Source of the DNA: Cliona cf. orientalis
Taxonomy: Eukaryota > Porifera > Demospongiae > Clionaida > Clionaidae
Length of the DNA: 64,000 nt
Assembly: GCA_963930775.1 (NCBI GenBank)
Contig: OZ005697.1
Span: 4,238,292-4,302,291 of the forward strand
Direction of reading: 5' to 3'
The position numbers were made by a program, and so were the translations under genes. This document shows, one piece after another, positions 11,640-22,000 of the stretch. The notes under the pieces are model-generated. The model was not told the origin of the DNA. It saw nothing but the letters and a program-made list of their open reading frames with translations, and did no database searches. The first letter of the stretch is position 1. Each line of letters begins with the position of its first letter.

Positions 11640-11790
11640 AGTATCCGACTCATGTATCCCAGTGAATACATTATAAGCTCAGTGCTACTTTCTCTGACAA
11701 GTACCGCCAGCCGAACTTCACGTGTTCTCTTGGCTGACGTAATCCCGTGGATAAACTTGATACAGAGCTTTGCAGGTTAGCTACTTGTCA
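11640..11790. repeat. Repeat copy matching 38.77-38.87 kb in reverse
   Basis: CTACTTTCTCTGACAAGTAC, then GCCGAACTTCACG, then TTGGCTGACGTAATCC appear here and, in reverse complement, at about 38770-38870. This is a dispersed family with no coding potential. The remaining sequence between 11.33 and 12.05 kb holds nothing else I can name. Confidence 0.6.
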
Positions 11791-12055
11791 ATGGCAATAG
11801 GAAAAGGGGAATGGTGTGGTTTTGTACTTCTTGTACTAGAGTGCATGACTAATTGGATTGTGGCCAACCATACAGCTAGCTGCAGTCTATAGATCTAGGG
11901 ACTGTACTGTACTACTGTGTACACAGCTGCTATTACCGGGGTTTTCAGGTCCGTTGTCAGAGCAGCGTTACAGTTTATTCGCGCATGCGCGTTTATCATC
12001 ATACCAGTACGTTCGAGACCGTTCGCTCTTGGTATGTACTGTATGTCTCGTCGAA

Positions 12056-13094
12056 ATGACACAACATTCTCGATCTGTGAATGGTGGGGCTGGAGTTTCA
12101 GTGTCGGTCAATACTGGGAGTTTCACTGGCCTCATTCCTGGCAGCAGTGTCTCTGTTCGGCCCATGACCCCCACCAGCGCTATGAGTATCGGCATTCAAT
12201 CAGCCCAGCGGTCTGCTTCGCAGCTGACTAACAAAGTGATTAACAAGGTATTTTTAAAGGCTGTCAGCAAATCTGGTGGGAAAAAAGCCTCTAGCTTTAA
12301 AACTTTTACGCTGAGAAACATAAACACTCGTGACATCAGCACATGTTCACAGCTGCGGGCTCTAATTAGAGATCAACTTACCACTGATATTACTCAAGGC
12401 AGTTTCGATGTTGGATATCTTCAGAATAATATGGTAATCAGTGTTACAAATGGTGAAGACCTAGCAGAAAGAAATCTGGGCTACCTTGCACAAAGGAACA
12501 AGCGTTATGTTGTGGTGTGATGGATTGAGGCAGTCGGCAGCTGAGTCAGCATCCACCAGTTCAAGGAACATGAGAAAGCAACAAGTGTCACCTGACTCTG
12601 ATCTTGAGTGTTGCAGTGAGGAAGAGGACACAGTGCAAAGCAAGCGTAAGAAGAAGGAAGATAAGGTTGCCACCATAATTGCTGATTTAAAGAAGCGCCA
12701 TGGTGACTCGTATACCACAATGCAATATAGGATCTGGGCTGAGATGGTATCTGGTGGCCTGCATAGCAGTTCAACAGATCCCCCTTCAACATCAATGTTC
12801 ACACGGGCTGGAGGAAATCATGGGAACACTGGTGGAAGCAAAAAAAGCAGCAGTGACACAACTGCATCTGTGCTAAGCCAACTTACGTCAGCTCTATTGC
12901 CATGTCCACCTACCAACCCCTCATCTAAGTCAGACAGCCCTGGTAAAATCATTGAGAACCGATCCAAATGTTACAGGCAGCTAGGTGAGCTCAAAAATCT
13001 CCGTGAAGGTGGACTTATTTCTGAAGATGAATATGCTTGTGAGAGGGAGTGCATTATGGATACTCTTAAAAAGCTTGCTGGAGGTAGCCAGTAA
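12056..13094 (+). pseudogene. Transposon accessory gene, copy 1 (beta-grasp-like + SHOCT-like)
   Basis: Not a named family to me. The chosen start is the ATG at 12056; the open frame begins at 11858. Region one (about 12250-12520) ends a ubiquitin/PB1-like stretch with SFDVGYLQNNMVISV and then MLWCDG. Region two has a Ser-rich acidic linker, a basic patch (SKRKKKEDK), the box KKRHGDSYTTMQYRIWAEM, then a proline-rich linker with TSMF, and a C-terminal hairpin (GGLISEDEYACERECIM) like SHOCT domains. The reading frame shifts once near 12470, so this copy is probably dead. It is homologous over its full length to the gene at 14399-15471, and like that gene it converges on a transposase (13324-13506). 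Confidence 0.65.
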
Positions 13095-13299
13095 GTTTTC
13101 CCCCCAAAGCTACACAACACTGACAATAATAATACTGTTATCAATAATATTAATACCGGTACATTGTGCTGTGGTATAATAGTGATTAAAATGACTGTGT
13201 TCAAATGTATCCACATCTTGAGATATGACCATAACAGTTTTCAACTGAGACCATCCCAAATGCCATGGCTAGTACTGAGTACTCTGGGAGCAGAGCACA

Positions 13300-13510
13300 C
13301 CTAGAAGAGTTGATGATTCTCTTTCATGATGTTTTGATTTGGCTGAATACTCCCTCAGCAGGCATCAGATCTGGTGAGTAAGGAGGTAAGTAACACAGCC
13401 TGGCACCAGCTTGGTTCACAATCAAATCTTCAACTTCACACACATGGTGGATACTGGCATTATCCATTATGACTACCGAGTAAGGGTTGACATTATTGAA
13501 GGGCAAAAGA
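13300..13510 (-). pseudogene. Tc1/IS630-like transposase fragment, copy 1
   Basis: Only the middle of the catalytic domain survives: SVVIMDNASIHH (second Asp), then LCYLPPYSPDLMPAEG (Glu), with 35 residues between them. A Met replaces the usual Asn in the SPDLNP motif. The first Asp and the N-terminal helix-turn-helix are absent. It lies about 230 bp past the stop of the accessory gene, on the opposite strand, the same arrangement as copy 2. Confidence 0.75.
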
Positions 13511-13519
13511 ATGGGTAGT

Positions 13520-14390
13520 AACTAAAACAACCCACTGCGTTCAACTTTTGTATTATTAATAGCATCACTAACAAAACGATATACCTACCTATTCAGCTCG
13601 TTTTATCTGATCTTCAAGTTGGAGGAATGATTAGTAATAATAATATAGGTATAATATTATGATAATAATAGGTACGTATATGAAAGCCTCAAAAACTAAT
13701 AAAAATATATAAAAAGAGCTTTACTAGAGTATACCAAAAAGAACAGCTGCAGTAGCTATATATAATTTTGGCATTGTAAATTAATTTTAGCTATTTAGCT
13801 TTTTTCTGATATGAGGCAGTACAGTACCATGGACTCTTGCTATTTTCGATGCTCTTTACTAGGGCCTGGATGATCTTAAAGTTTCATGCAGTTACAGTGA
13901 TACCAACACTTGCAAGTTGTACACTGTATCATTTTGCGGCCATCATCACGTTGCCTACATATACAACAAACATGGATTCTCTCTCGAAACACAATCTCCT
14001 GCTTTCTTCTTGTCTTCCTCGACGGAAATGGAAGCTTATTTCCAACGTTTAGCCACCTCAGGTCGTTTTAGCATCGATACAGCGCATGCGCGACAGTATT
14101 TCCTGGCAGCAGCAATATCTCCTAGGAAATACGGTCGCGTCGCATAATTGGAGCGACGATTTTTCCTAGGTATATAATTTTGTCGCCGCGACACAACTTC
14201 CTAGCGACCAAATTTCCTGTGACACCGGTACCCGGTACTAGTGCTACAATGCTGATTGTGCGCATGCACATAATATTTTAATATTATGCACGCGCGTACG
14301 GAAATCGTTCCATACGCGCGCATGATTACAGTTCTGTTTCCTTCCATTTCCTTCCATTTTGGCGCGCTCTACCAAGTAATAGTGCAACTC
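13520..14390. other. Spacer between the two transposon modules
   Basis: There is no gene here. It is AT-rich up to 13.8 kb, then GC-rich with CpG-bearing strings (GCGCATGCGC at about 14082, TACGCGCGCAT at about 14315) and a short hairpin around ATAATATTTTAATATTAT (about 14270). The TIRs of either module may lie here, but I found no end matching the region right of the second transposase. Confidence 0.5.
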
Positions 14391-14398
14391 AGTGTTGA

Positions 14399-15471
14399 AT
14401 GATGGCAGGCAATTTTGACCCATCTGCTATTGGATCCGGGCACAGCTTTCAGGCTAGAGTGCCTGGTGGAGTAACTAACTACTACACCCTCTCTGCTACT
14501 GGTATGTGCGGTCCTAGTTCTGAGCCCTATCTTCTACCACCGCCTCAAAGCCCTATTCTAATTGGAGATCATCATCACACTCAACTACCACCACAAGCCC
14601 TGTTTGGACAGCGTGAACGCGCACCCTGGCCAAGGCCTATGGAGCCCCATCATGGCCCGGATGTGGATCTGACTGGACATGATTCATCTCCTGAGCCAGG
14701 AAACACTCAGGGTGAGGAGTCCACTATCTCAGAATCTGCTACAGTATTTCTAAAAATTTTTAATCCACAAAATAAGAAGCAAGTGATAAACATGCGTACA
14801 TTGAGGGATTTTCCCTGTAATTTGGGAACAGTTGATAATCTCAGGGAAGAACTTTTTTATGTTTGTGGAGAATCGGAGCTACCAAGGAATTTGAAATTTG
14901 ATGTTGGTTATTTTAACAAGAACAAAAAGCTTTGGATTAATTGTTCGCAGGACCTGTGTGATGCTTGGTCTATTGTCCGTAAAGGTGGACGTCTAACATT
15001 TTGGTGCGTAGGTGTAGGCAGTGAATCAGATGATGCTCAGAAGAGGGGGGCTAGTACTAGCAATGCCAGTACGAGTCATCCTTCGAAAAAGAGAAAAATC
15101 TCCATGGACGATAAGTTGCTGAGATCAAAGCTGAACTAAAAAGCATACATGGGTCTAAGTATAATGAGCTCCAATATCGTCTTTGGTCGGAAGTGGTTGT
15201 ATCTGGAATGCACACAGATATGCACAAGCCCTCTTCATATCCTATGTTTGGTGGACCTCGTAAGACTCCAGTTAAGCAGCGCAGCGACTCACCGACATCA
15301 CCAACTACCAGTACTGCCATTTCTCCAGTATCACGCACTATGGAGTTGCGAGGCAAATGCATCTCTCATATTAAAGAGCTGGTAGGATTGCGTGATGTTG
15401 GTGCTCTCACACAGGAAGAATTTGATAAAGAACGGCAATTTTATATTAAGAAAATGGATGAATATCGTTAA
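14399..15471 (+). pseudogene. Transposon accessory gene, copy 2 (beta-grasp-like + SHOCT-like)
   Basis: The ATG at 14399 opens a 246-residue frame. It has a disordered Pro/His/Ser-rich N-terminus (about residues 1-115), then a compact domain of about 90 residues beginning TVFLKIFNPQNKKQ and containing LKFDVGYFNKNKKLWI and LTFWCVG, which looks like a ubiquitin/PB1-type beta-grasp. A basic SKKRKI string that could be a nuclear signal follows. The frame shifts near 15112 and continues with AELKSIHGSKYNELQYRLW, GMH..PSSYPMF, and a C-terminal helix pair (DVGALTQEEFDKERQFY) like SHOCT domains, stopping at 15471. The stop lies 67 bp from that of the convergent transposase. Its role is unknown; binding to the transposase or its DNA is a guess. 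Confidence 0.7.
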
Positions 15472-16374
15472 AAATGACACAATAAAAAAAATTAATTATT
15501 CTGTAGGACCTGGTATAATGTTTTGTTGGCTACTATAATTAACAATAACCAGCATGCTTAATATAATTTATACAATCCTCTTGTGTGACTGTGTGAAATG
15601 CACTAAGAACAAATGGACGTGGTGATTGTGTGGCTAAGTACAAAGCATCATTTGCTTTCAAGTACCGCTTAACCTTTGAGAATAATTCCTCTATGGGATT
15701 CAAATCAGGGCTGTATGCTGGGAGGAATCGTATTAGTGCCCCCACTCCCAAGATCATATCTTGCACACGTTGAAGGTGGTGAATAGTGGCATTATCCATT
15801 ACCACCACTGAGTGCATGTGTATTGACACCATTGTAAGGCATTAACAGGGGTAGAAGGGTAGTACGAACAAAGTGTTCAAACACATCCCCATTGACAGAG
15901 CCCTCATAAATGTATGCATCCTCAATTCCACGCATACTCATTACACCAATAGCTGTTATTCTCTTTCCCCACACTTGTAGTTTATGTGTTACGGGTGTAA
16001 GTCCACGTAGACCACATCCATAAGCTCTTATACTATTCCTGCGATCTGAACCAGTTTCATCAAGCCAAACAATCATCTCTGGCTCAAACATAGATAGGTC
16101 GGCCATGAACATGACCCGCTGATCCACACTTTGTTGAAGGGCAACATATCTGAGCTTTTGTCTGGTCATACCCAGTCGATGAACAGTGCGACAGATTGTG
16201 GAAATATGGACAATTGTGCCAGTAAAATCATAAAGCTCCCTTCGAATCTCATCTAGGTACATGTTAGTGTTGTCTAGCAGTAGCTGAAGCACAGTCAGCT
16301 GTTCAAAATCAGTGAGTATTCTAGGTGGCCCATGCCTTTGATTGGCAGGTTCTACAGTGCCTGTAGTGTAGTAC

Positions 16375-16934
16375 CAAGAGTATATAATAGAGAGAGACTC
16401 CGGGGAGAGTATCCTACTCCATATGCCACAGTGCAAACGCGTTGCGGATAATTAGAACTCAACATCCTGCCAAAACAAGCTGTGAAACCACCAGACTGTG
16501 TTGCAAGGTAAACAGATGAGCAGCTTAGAGGCTGGGCTCTGGTTCACAGTTTGGATAAGCTCACACATCTACAAGGTGGAACAAAGGGACTTGGTGGTTT
16601 CACAGCTTGTTTTGGCAGGATGTAGAGTTTTAATTATCCGCAACGCGTTTGCACTGTGGCATATGGAGTAGGATATCTCTATTAGGCCACTCCAAATTAA
16701 TTCATTGTTTCTCATCCCCCTGAGCCAAAAAACTGATACGGGCGGGCGGCTGGAAATGGTCGTTTATTCACAAGTTTGATGGGAAATGGTCGTCAAAACC
16801 ATAAGTTTAGCGGTCCAAAAAAATAGAGGCGGTATACTTTTGTATTGTGCTGGTGCTGGCGGAATACATGCGGGCGGAAATCAAGGGGGGATGAGAAACA
16901 ACTAATTAATTTGGAGTGGCCTTATATACTCTTG
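16375..16934. mobile_element. Fold-back element inside the transposase gene
   Basis: It is flanked by the perfect 7-bp duplication GTAGTAC (16368-16374, 16935-16941). Its ends are CAAGAGTATA and TATACTCTTG. The arms include the near-perfect pair around 16410-16495 and 16595-16675 (CATCCTGCCAAAACAAGCTG and its complement), with a central spacer of about 100 bp. Removing the nested MITE leaves about 320 bp. It carries no coding sequence. The superfamily is uncertain. Confidence 0.75.
16685..16921. mobile_element. PIF/Harbinger-type MITE in the fold-back arm
   Basis: The ends are GGCCACTCCAAATTAATTC and its complement, with TTA duplication (16682-16684, 16922-16924). TCTCATCC lies just inside each end, as in the MITE at 9329-9581. 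It is inserted in the right arm of the fold-back element, so it is the youngest layer here. Confidence 0.8.
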
Positions 16935-17705
16935 GTAGTACTTTTCTGTGTACCTTCTCACACTCCTTGATGACATGTAGAGCAGTTTTCCCACTTCCTC
17001 ATAGTTCAAACCACTAAAAATGTGCAGCCATACAGCGCGCCACCTCAAATCATCGGAATAGGCCTTCCCTTGGACATTATCACTGCGCATTGAATTCAAA
17101 ATTTGCACAGTGGCACCTGTGCATGCTCATGAATGCTATGGTTGTACTTATGTAAACAATTATGGTCACCACAAGTTGTAGCTAAACAAACTATGTTTGC
17201 AGGCATTGACAAGTAGTTAGCCTTGTGCTATAACATTAGCTATGGATCTCGTTATGTACAGACATCCTACGAGAACTTAGAAAAATTTCAACAACTAAAA
17301 ACTTGAAACTTGAATCAAAACATAAAGCGAGATTCAAACCCGCTACATTCTGTTCCACACACAAGAGCCCCAACCACTACACCACCGCTGTTATCGCTGC
17401 TGCCAATCATTATTTCCCCCCTTTCATAGACAAACCCTGGAGACTAACCCTGCTAACCACTGATTAGTCTCGTCCCCAGACCCCGCCCCAAAAAGAAGGC
17501 GAGCGTTTTCTTGGTTGTGCATCATCAGCAGTTTTGTTTTCGCCGAGGTAAACCAATCAGATCACAGCTTTGGCACTGTCATATGACTCACTGCCCGCAG
17601 GAATGTAACAGTAGAGCCTACTAACCAATCAGATTCGAGGTTTGTTGAGCGCTGGCGGTGTCGGCGCGCGCACCCAAAGCCGGCCAAACCCAGCAAACGC
17701 TCGCC

Positions 17706-18075
17706 TAGTCTCGTCCCCAGACCCCACCCCCAAAAAGGAGGAAGAGGGTCTGGTGACATTTGAGCGCTTTCTTGGTTCTTGCAAGCTCAGCATTCTTACT
17801 TTTGCGAAAGCCAATCAGATTGCAGCTCCACGGTTTTCATGTGACCTTGCATCTGGTCGCGCAGCAACAATCGTGCAATGTCAGCTGGCGGTTTAGCGCT
17901 AGCCAATGAGAACGCAGTTCTTTGATTGTGCATTGCATTGCGTAGCAACGTGGGACTGGCACGTGATTGATTGCATAATATTGGCATGAAATCACGCGCC
18001 TGTACAACCAAGAAATCGTTCCAATGTCACCAGACCCTTCCCCGCGCGGGGATTTGGGGGCTGGGTACGAGACTA
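17706..18075. mobile_element. TAGTCTCG MITE, inner copy 1 (370 bp)
   Basis: The inverted ends are TAGTCTCG / CGAGACTA, and the 9-bp duplication ACGCTCGCC is perfect (17697-17705, 18076-18084). Nine-bp duplications are typical of Mutator-like elements. The terminal repeats extend inward through GGGTCTGGTGACATT. It is nearly identical to inner copy 2. Confidence 0.8.
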
Positions 18076-18098
18076 ACGCTCGCCAGCCCCAGACCCTT

Positions 18099-18468
18099 TA
18101 GTCTCGTCTCCAGACCCCACCCCCAAAAAGGAGGAAGAGGGTCTGGTGACATTTGAGCGCTTTCTTGGTTCTTGCAAACTCAGCATTCTTACTTTTGCGA
18201 AAGCCAATCAGATTGCAGCTCCACGATTTTCATGTGACCTTGCATCTGGTCGCGCAGCAACGATCGTGCAATGTCAGCTGGCGGTTTAGCGCTAGCCAAT
18301 GAGAACGCAGTTCTTTGATTGTGCATTGCATTGCGTAGCAACGTGGGACTGGCACGTGAATGATTGCATAATATTGGCAAGAAATCACGCGCCTGTACAA
18401 CCAAGAAATCGTTCCAATGTCACCAGACCCTTCCCCGCGCGGGGATTTGGGGGCTGGGTACGAGACTA
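18099..18468. mobile_element. TAGTCTCG MITE, inner copy 2 (370 bp)
   Basis: The ends and length match inner copy 1. The 9-bp duplication is CAGACCCTT (18090-18098, 18469-18477), perfect. The few differences from copy 1 suggest recent activity of one source element. Confidence 0.8.
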
Positions 18469-18691
18469 CAGACCCTTTTCCCTTCTTTTTGGGGTGGGGT
18501 CTGGGAACGAGACTAGCTATTAAACCATTGGCAACCCATCCCCAGCCCCTCCCACGAGTCCATACCGCGCATATCGCGATCGTTATGCATGCGCGTGTGA
18601 TTGCGTCATAACGACGCGCCGATAATCTAATCAGGATGTCCGTATATAACGATTTGTGCCACGCCGCGACCTAGTCTGGGTGCCAGCCCTG

Positions 18692-18778
18692 GTACCCAGG
18701 AAGCTGTATGGCGCTGTCGAGTTCGTATTGAAAATTGTCTGTGTCGAGGTCGAGAGTCGGTCTTAGACTCCATCTCTG
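18692..18778 (+). repeat. Left ~85-bp direct repeat flanking the LINE
   Basis: GAAGCTGTATGGCGCTGTCG through GACTCCATCTCTGC matches 22970-23052 almost perfectly. A third, inverted member lies at about 38600-38715. This left copy stops exactly where the LINE's AAT-type tail begins. The right copy continues into GATTGAGG...GGCATCGA, as does the 38.6-kb member. Confidence 0.75.
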
Positions 18779-18780
18779 CA

Positions 18781-18847
<67 letters not shown>
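18779..18847. repeat. (ATT)n microsatellite, LINE 3' tail
   Basis: About 23 uninterrupted ATT units. On the minus strand this is (AAT)n at the 3' end of the LINE, as is common for CR1/L2-type elements that end in short tandem repeats. Confidence 0.85.
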
Positions 18848-18850
<3 letters not shown>

Positions 18851-18925
18851 CTTTACAGCTTCCATAGCTGAGGGTCTGTTACGGGGTTGTAACAGCCTGA
18901 TACGTACAGAATAATTAGTATAGGT

Positions 18926-19083
18926 AATAGTGAGGTTGTATGTTGAATTTGGGTAAAATAGCTCTCTGAAATAGGTATTTGGTTCAAAAATTGTACGAGC
19001 GATAGCGAGTACAATTTGATGGACCAAATGCCTATTTCGGAGTGCTATTTATCCAAATTCAATATACAACCTCACTATCACAG
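18926..19083. repeat. Long hairpin in the LINE 3' region
   Basis: The two arms of about 73 bp are near-perfect inverted repeats: GTGAGGTTGTATGTTGAATT and AAATAGGTATTTGGTTC at the left are matched by complements at the right, with a very short loop around 19003-19008. It could be a small MITE or a structured RNA in the LINE's 3' untranslated region. Confidence 0.75.
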
Positions 19084-22000
19084 GCTAATAGTATACATAC
19101 ACAAAGTCAGATAGGTATTTCAACTCAGAATGGTATTTCAAACTCAGATGCCTATTTCACTTAATTGTAATACTTGTAATTGGTATACAAGATTTGTACA
19201 CATCAAAGTACAAGTATACTATTAATAATATAATAATACGATAAAAATTAGTTTGGTGATTGATAGTTGTGTATATACATCAGATGAAGGAAGACTTTGG
19301 CTGGGAGAAACGTAAACACCTCGAGCAAGGACATGCGAAGTAATAGGTGCAAGTGGTGTCAGAATTAAATTTGGCGAGAAAGGATTTCCAAAAAATGTCT
19401 ATTAGTTGCTTTCTGATTGTTGGGAAAGATAAGTTCAGATCAATAGGTGGTAGTGAATTCCAGAGACGAGGAAGTCTATTGAAATAAAATTGTTTATCCC
19501 TAGTGAGCTTGATAGGCGGCTGGACTAGTTTGTTGAAGGTACCAGACCTGGTATTATTCTGGCTGAAGGAGACGTGGTTGAGGATATTGAAGGATTGGTC
19601 GGGTGACTCACGGACTTTAAAAGATCTCACAAAGAAACAGATGTCACTGAGTTCGAACAGCATAGATAATGGTAGGACATTAAGCATAATTAGTCTAGAT
19701 CTGTAGTCGGAAGTGTAGTCATTTAATAGCTATGTACTTCGTTGCACGACGTTGGATTTGTTCTAGTGTGTTGGTATCTCTTTGTAGGAGTGGTCTCCAA
19801 ATTGGGGATCCATAGATGAGTTGAGATTTCACCAGGGAAAGGTAAAGCTTTTTCTTGGTAGTGACATTGTTTGATGATGTGAACGTGCGACAAAGTAGGC
19901 CTAGTATTTTATAGGCTTTGGAAGTTATCCTTGATATGTGGTGGGACCATGACAAGTCAGATGATATAAGTATACCAAGGTCTTTTTGTTGGTTACATGG
20001 GGAGATACTAGGGAGTCCGTTGATGAAATACTCTGTGAAGGTATCGTTATGATCTGATTTGTCTCCTGACTTGAAGATAGGAGTGATTGAATGGCATTTC
20101 CATTCGTAGGGGATGCTTTGCTTGGACAGACTCACAGAGAAGAGGTGGTGTAGGGGTAGATAGAGTGCTGAAGCGCAGTGTTTTAACAGTTTGGAACCAA
20201 TACCATCACAGCCACTTGATTTTGTAGGGTCAAGTGATGAGATGGTATCGAATACTTCAGAATCTGTGAAAGATATATTGCATAAGCATGAGGGTGGGAG
20301 TGGGAGGGTACTCATATCTGGTAGAGTGAAAGAGCTACTTGTAAAGACTGAATGAAAGAAAGTATTAAAGAGTTCAGCCTTGTCAGTATCAGAGGTAGCA
20401 TTGGATTCGTTGAGGGAAACAGAAAGAGGAATAGAGCGGCTCTTACACAGGGTTCCAATGTAGTTGTATATCTTTGAGTTATGTGATCCAGCAAAGGATT
20501 GGACTAGACGGGATTCATAATTAGATTTGGCAAGTAATATCTTGCTGCGATACTCAGATTCAAGGTTGTTTATTTTGAGTTGGAGATAAGGTGTTGCATG
20601 CTTGGTGAACCTTTTCTTGGCTGAGCGTAGGCATTTTGAAAGATGCCTAAGCTCAGGTGTGTAGCTACCAGCAAGGGAATTGGTGTCTCCTAAGTCTGAC
20701 CTTGGGTATGAACAGGTGCATGGCAGTACACTAGTATCAATGGAGCTCTTTATCGTGAGCCATATTAATTCGATATCCTGACTCTGGAAGCATGAGGAGT
20801 AGTCAAAAGTGGTTAGATGTGACAAGATGCCATCATAATTGGCTTTTGGGTAGTCAAATACATACTTTGGAGTTGTAGTGGTAGTCAAATAGGTTTGCTG
20901 CGATAGTTGGAAGGTGATTATAAAATAGTCTGTTGCTATCCAGTTGTTATCATTGATTACAGTTAGGCTGGCAACACAGTCGACTGAGTTGGGTAGCACC
21001 AGGTCAAGGATATTTCCTTGTACATGAGTAGGATGGTTAACTAATTGTGTCAATGAGTTATCAAAAACGAAGTCACAGAAGGCACGTGATGTTGAGGATA
21101 GCGTATCCCACTGTACATCTGGTAGATTGAAGTCACCCACAAAGATGGTATCAGCCGATGGGTTGGCATCAATAATTTGTGTCAGATTTGAAATAACATC
21201 ATTCATGTTGGAGTCACTTGGACTGGGGGGAAGGTAAACACAGCTAAGGATAGTGGTTTTGCGAAGATTCAGTCTGACCGATACGGTTTCAGGGGCATGA
21301 CTGGATAGGTTAGAGGGGATAACCGAAGCAGGAATGGTGTCTTTTATGGCAATCAATACGCCTCCTCCACGTGAGGGTCTGTCTTTGCGGTATATATTGT
21401 AGCTAGTTGGAAGAATCTCTTGATCAAAGATTGAGTCTGTTAGCCATATCTCTGTAAGACAAATGATATCGTAATCAGAAGAGTAGACATAGCTAAGACT
21501 GGAATAATGACAATTTATTTACTAAACTTCGTATATTAAGGTAGCAACAGTTGATTGTAGGATTGTAGTTAGTTGTGATTTTGCTTGTTATTGGATTAAT
21601 TTGAGAGTGATTGGACAAATCGGAATTTGGATGTAGATTAGGAGACGCTAGTCAGTTGGAGTTGGTGGACAGGGGTGAGCTTGAGTGAGGCCTCCCATCT
21701 GTTTGTGCCCTCTGACTGTGTTCGTCATTTGTGGACCTGACATCGTTAACAGTGGTGTTTGCGGTGTGGTTAGTAGCACTGCTAACAGCAGTAGCAGACG
21801 AGATATTATTAGTGTTGCGACGGGTTGGGGTTGGGTCAAGGGTTGGATCATGGGATTGATCTTGCAGTTGTTGACATCTAGTGAAGATGTTTTCATTTGC
21901 AGAACCTACTTTGGTTTTGTTGATGTATATTGAGTTTCCGTGTATTTTGATTTGGTTCCTCTCAACTCCACTGTCGATAAGGGTTCTCCTTTCCTTGAGG

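Larger units (their letters stand above)
15539..17108 (-). pseudogene. Tc1/IS630-type DD34E transposase, split by nested insertions
   Basis: The N-terminal helix-turn-helix (17108-16942) has the sequence YSDDLRWRAVWLH then VRRYTEKYY. The remainder resumes at 16367 with TTGTVEPANQRHGPPR, then the catalytic core: VWLDETGSDRRN (first Asp), VVVMDNATIHH (second Asp), AYSPDLNPIEELFSKVK (Glu, 34 residues after the second Asp). Between the halves lies a fold-back element (16375-16934) flanked by GTAGTAC. One further frame slip lies near 15815-15830. The order HTH then DDE matches Tc1/mariner-IS630 enzymes, and the length of about 350 residues is normal. It converges on the accessory gene. The motifs make the family assignment firm. 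Confidence 0.85.
17465..18515. mobile_element. Outer TAGTCTCG MULE-like element
   Basis: The ends are TAGTCTCGTCCCCAGACCC and GGTCTGGGAACGAGACTA. A second inner pair, GGCGAGCG and CGCTCGCC, follows the same symmetry. Two 370-bp relatives are inserted within it. No 9-bp duplication could be recognised around the outer ends, perhaps because of decay. Confidence 0.65.
17246..18655 (-). mobile_element. TIR element carrying tRNA-like sequence, copy 2, interrupted
   Basis: The ends ATCTCGTTATGTACAGACAT and the complement of the 18634-18655 string (GGATGTCCGTATATAACGAT) are inverted. A T-arm-like string lies at about 17325-17345 (complement AGCGGGTTTGAATCTCGC), with the same downstream order as copy 1. 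The element is interrupted at 17465-18515 by MULE-like MITEs. I see no clear flanking duplication for this copy. Confidence 0.65.

Noticed and set aside
18779-18847. CRISPR-like array or other functional repeat
   Set aside because: It is a plain ATT microsatellite at a LINE tail; there are no spacers, and the DNA is eukaryotic.
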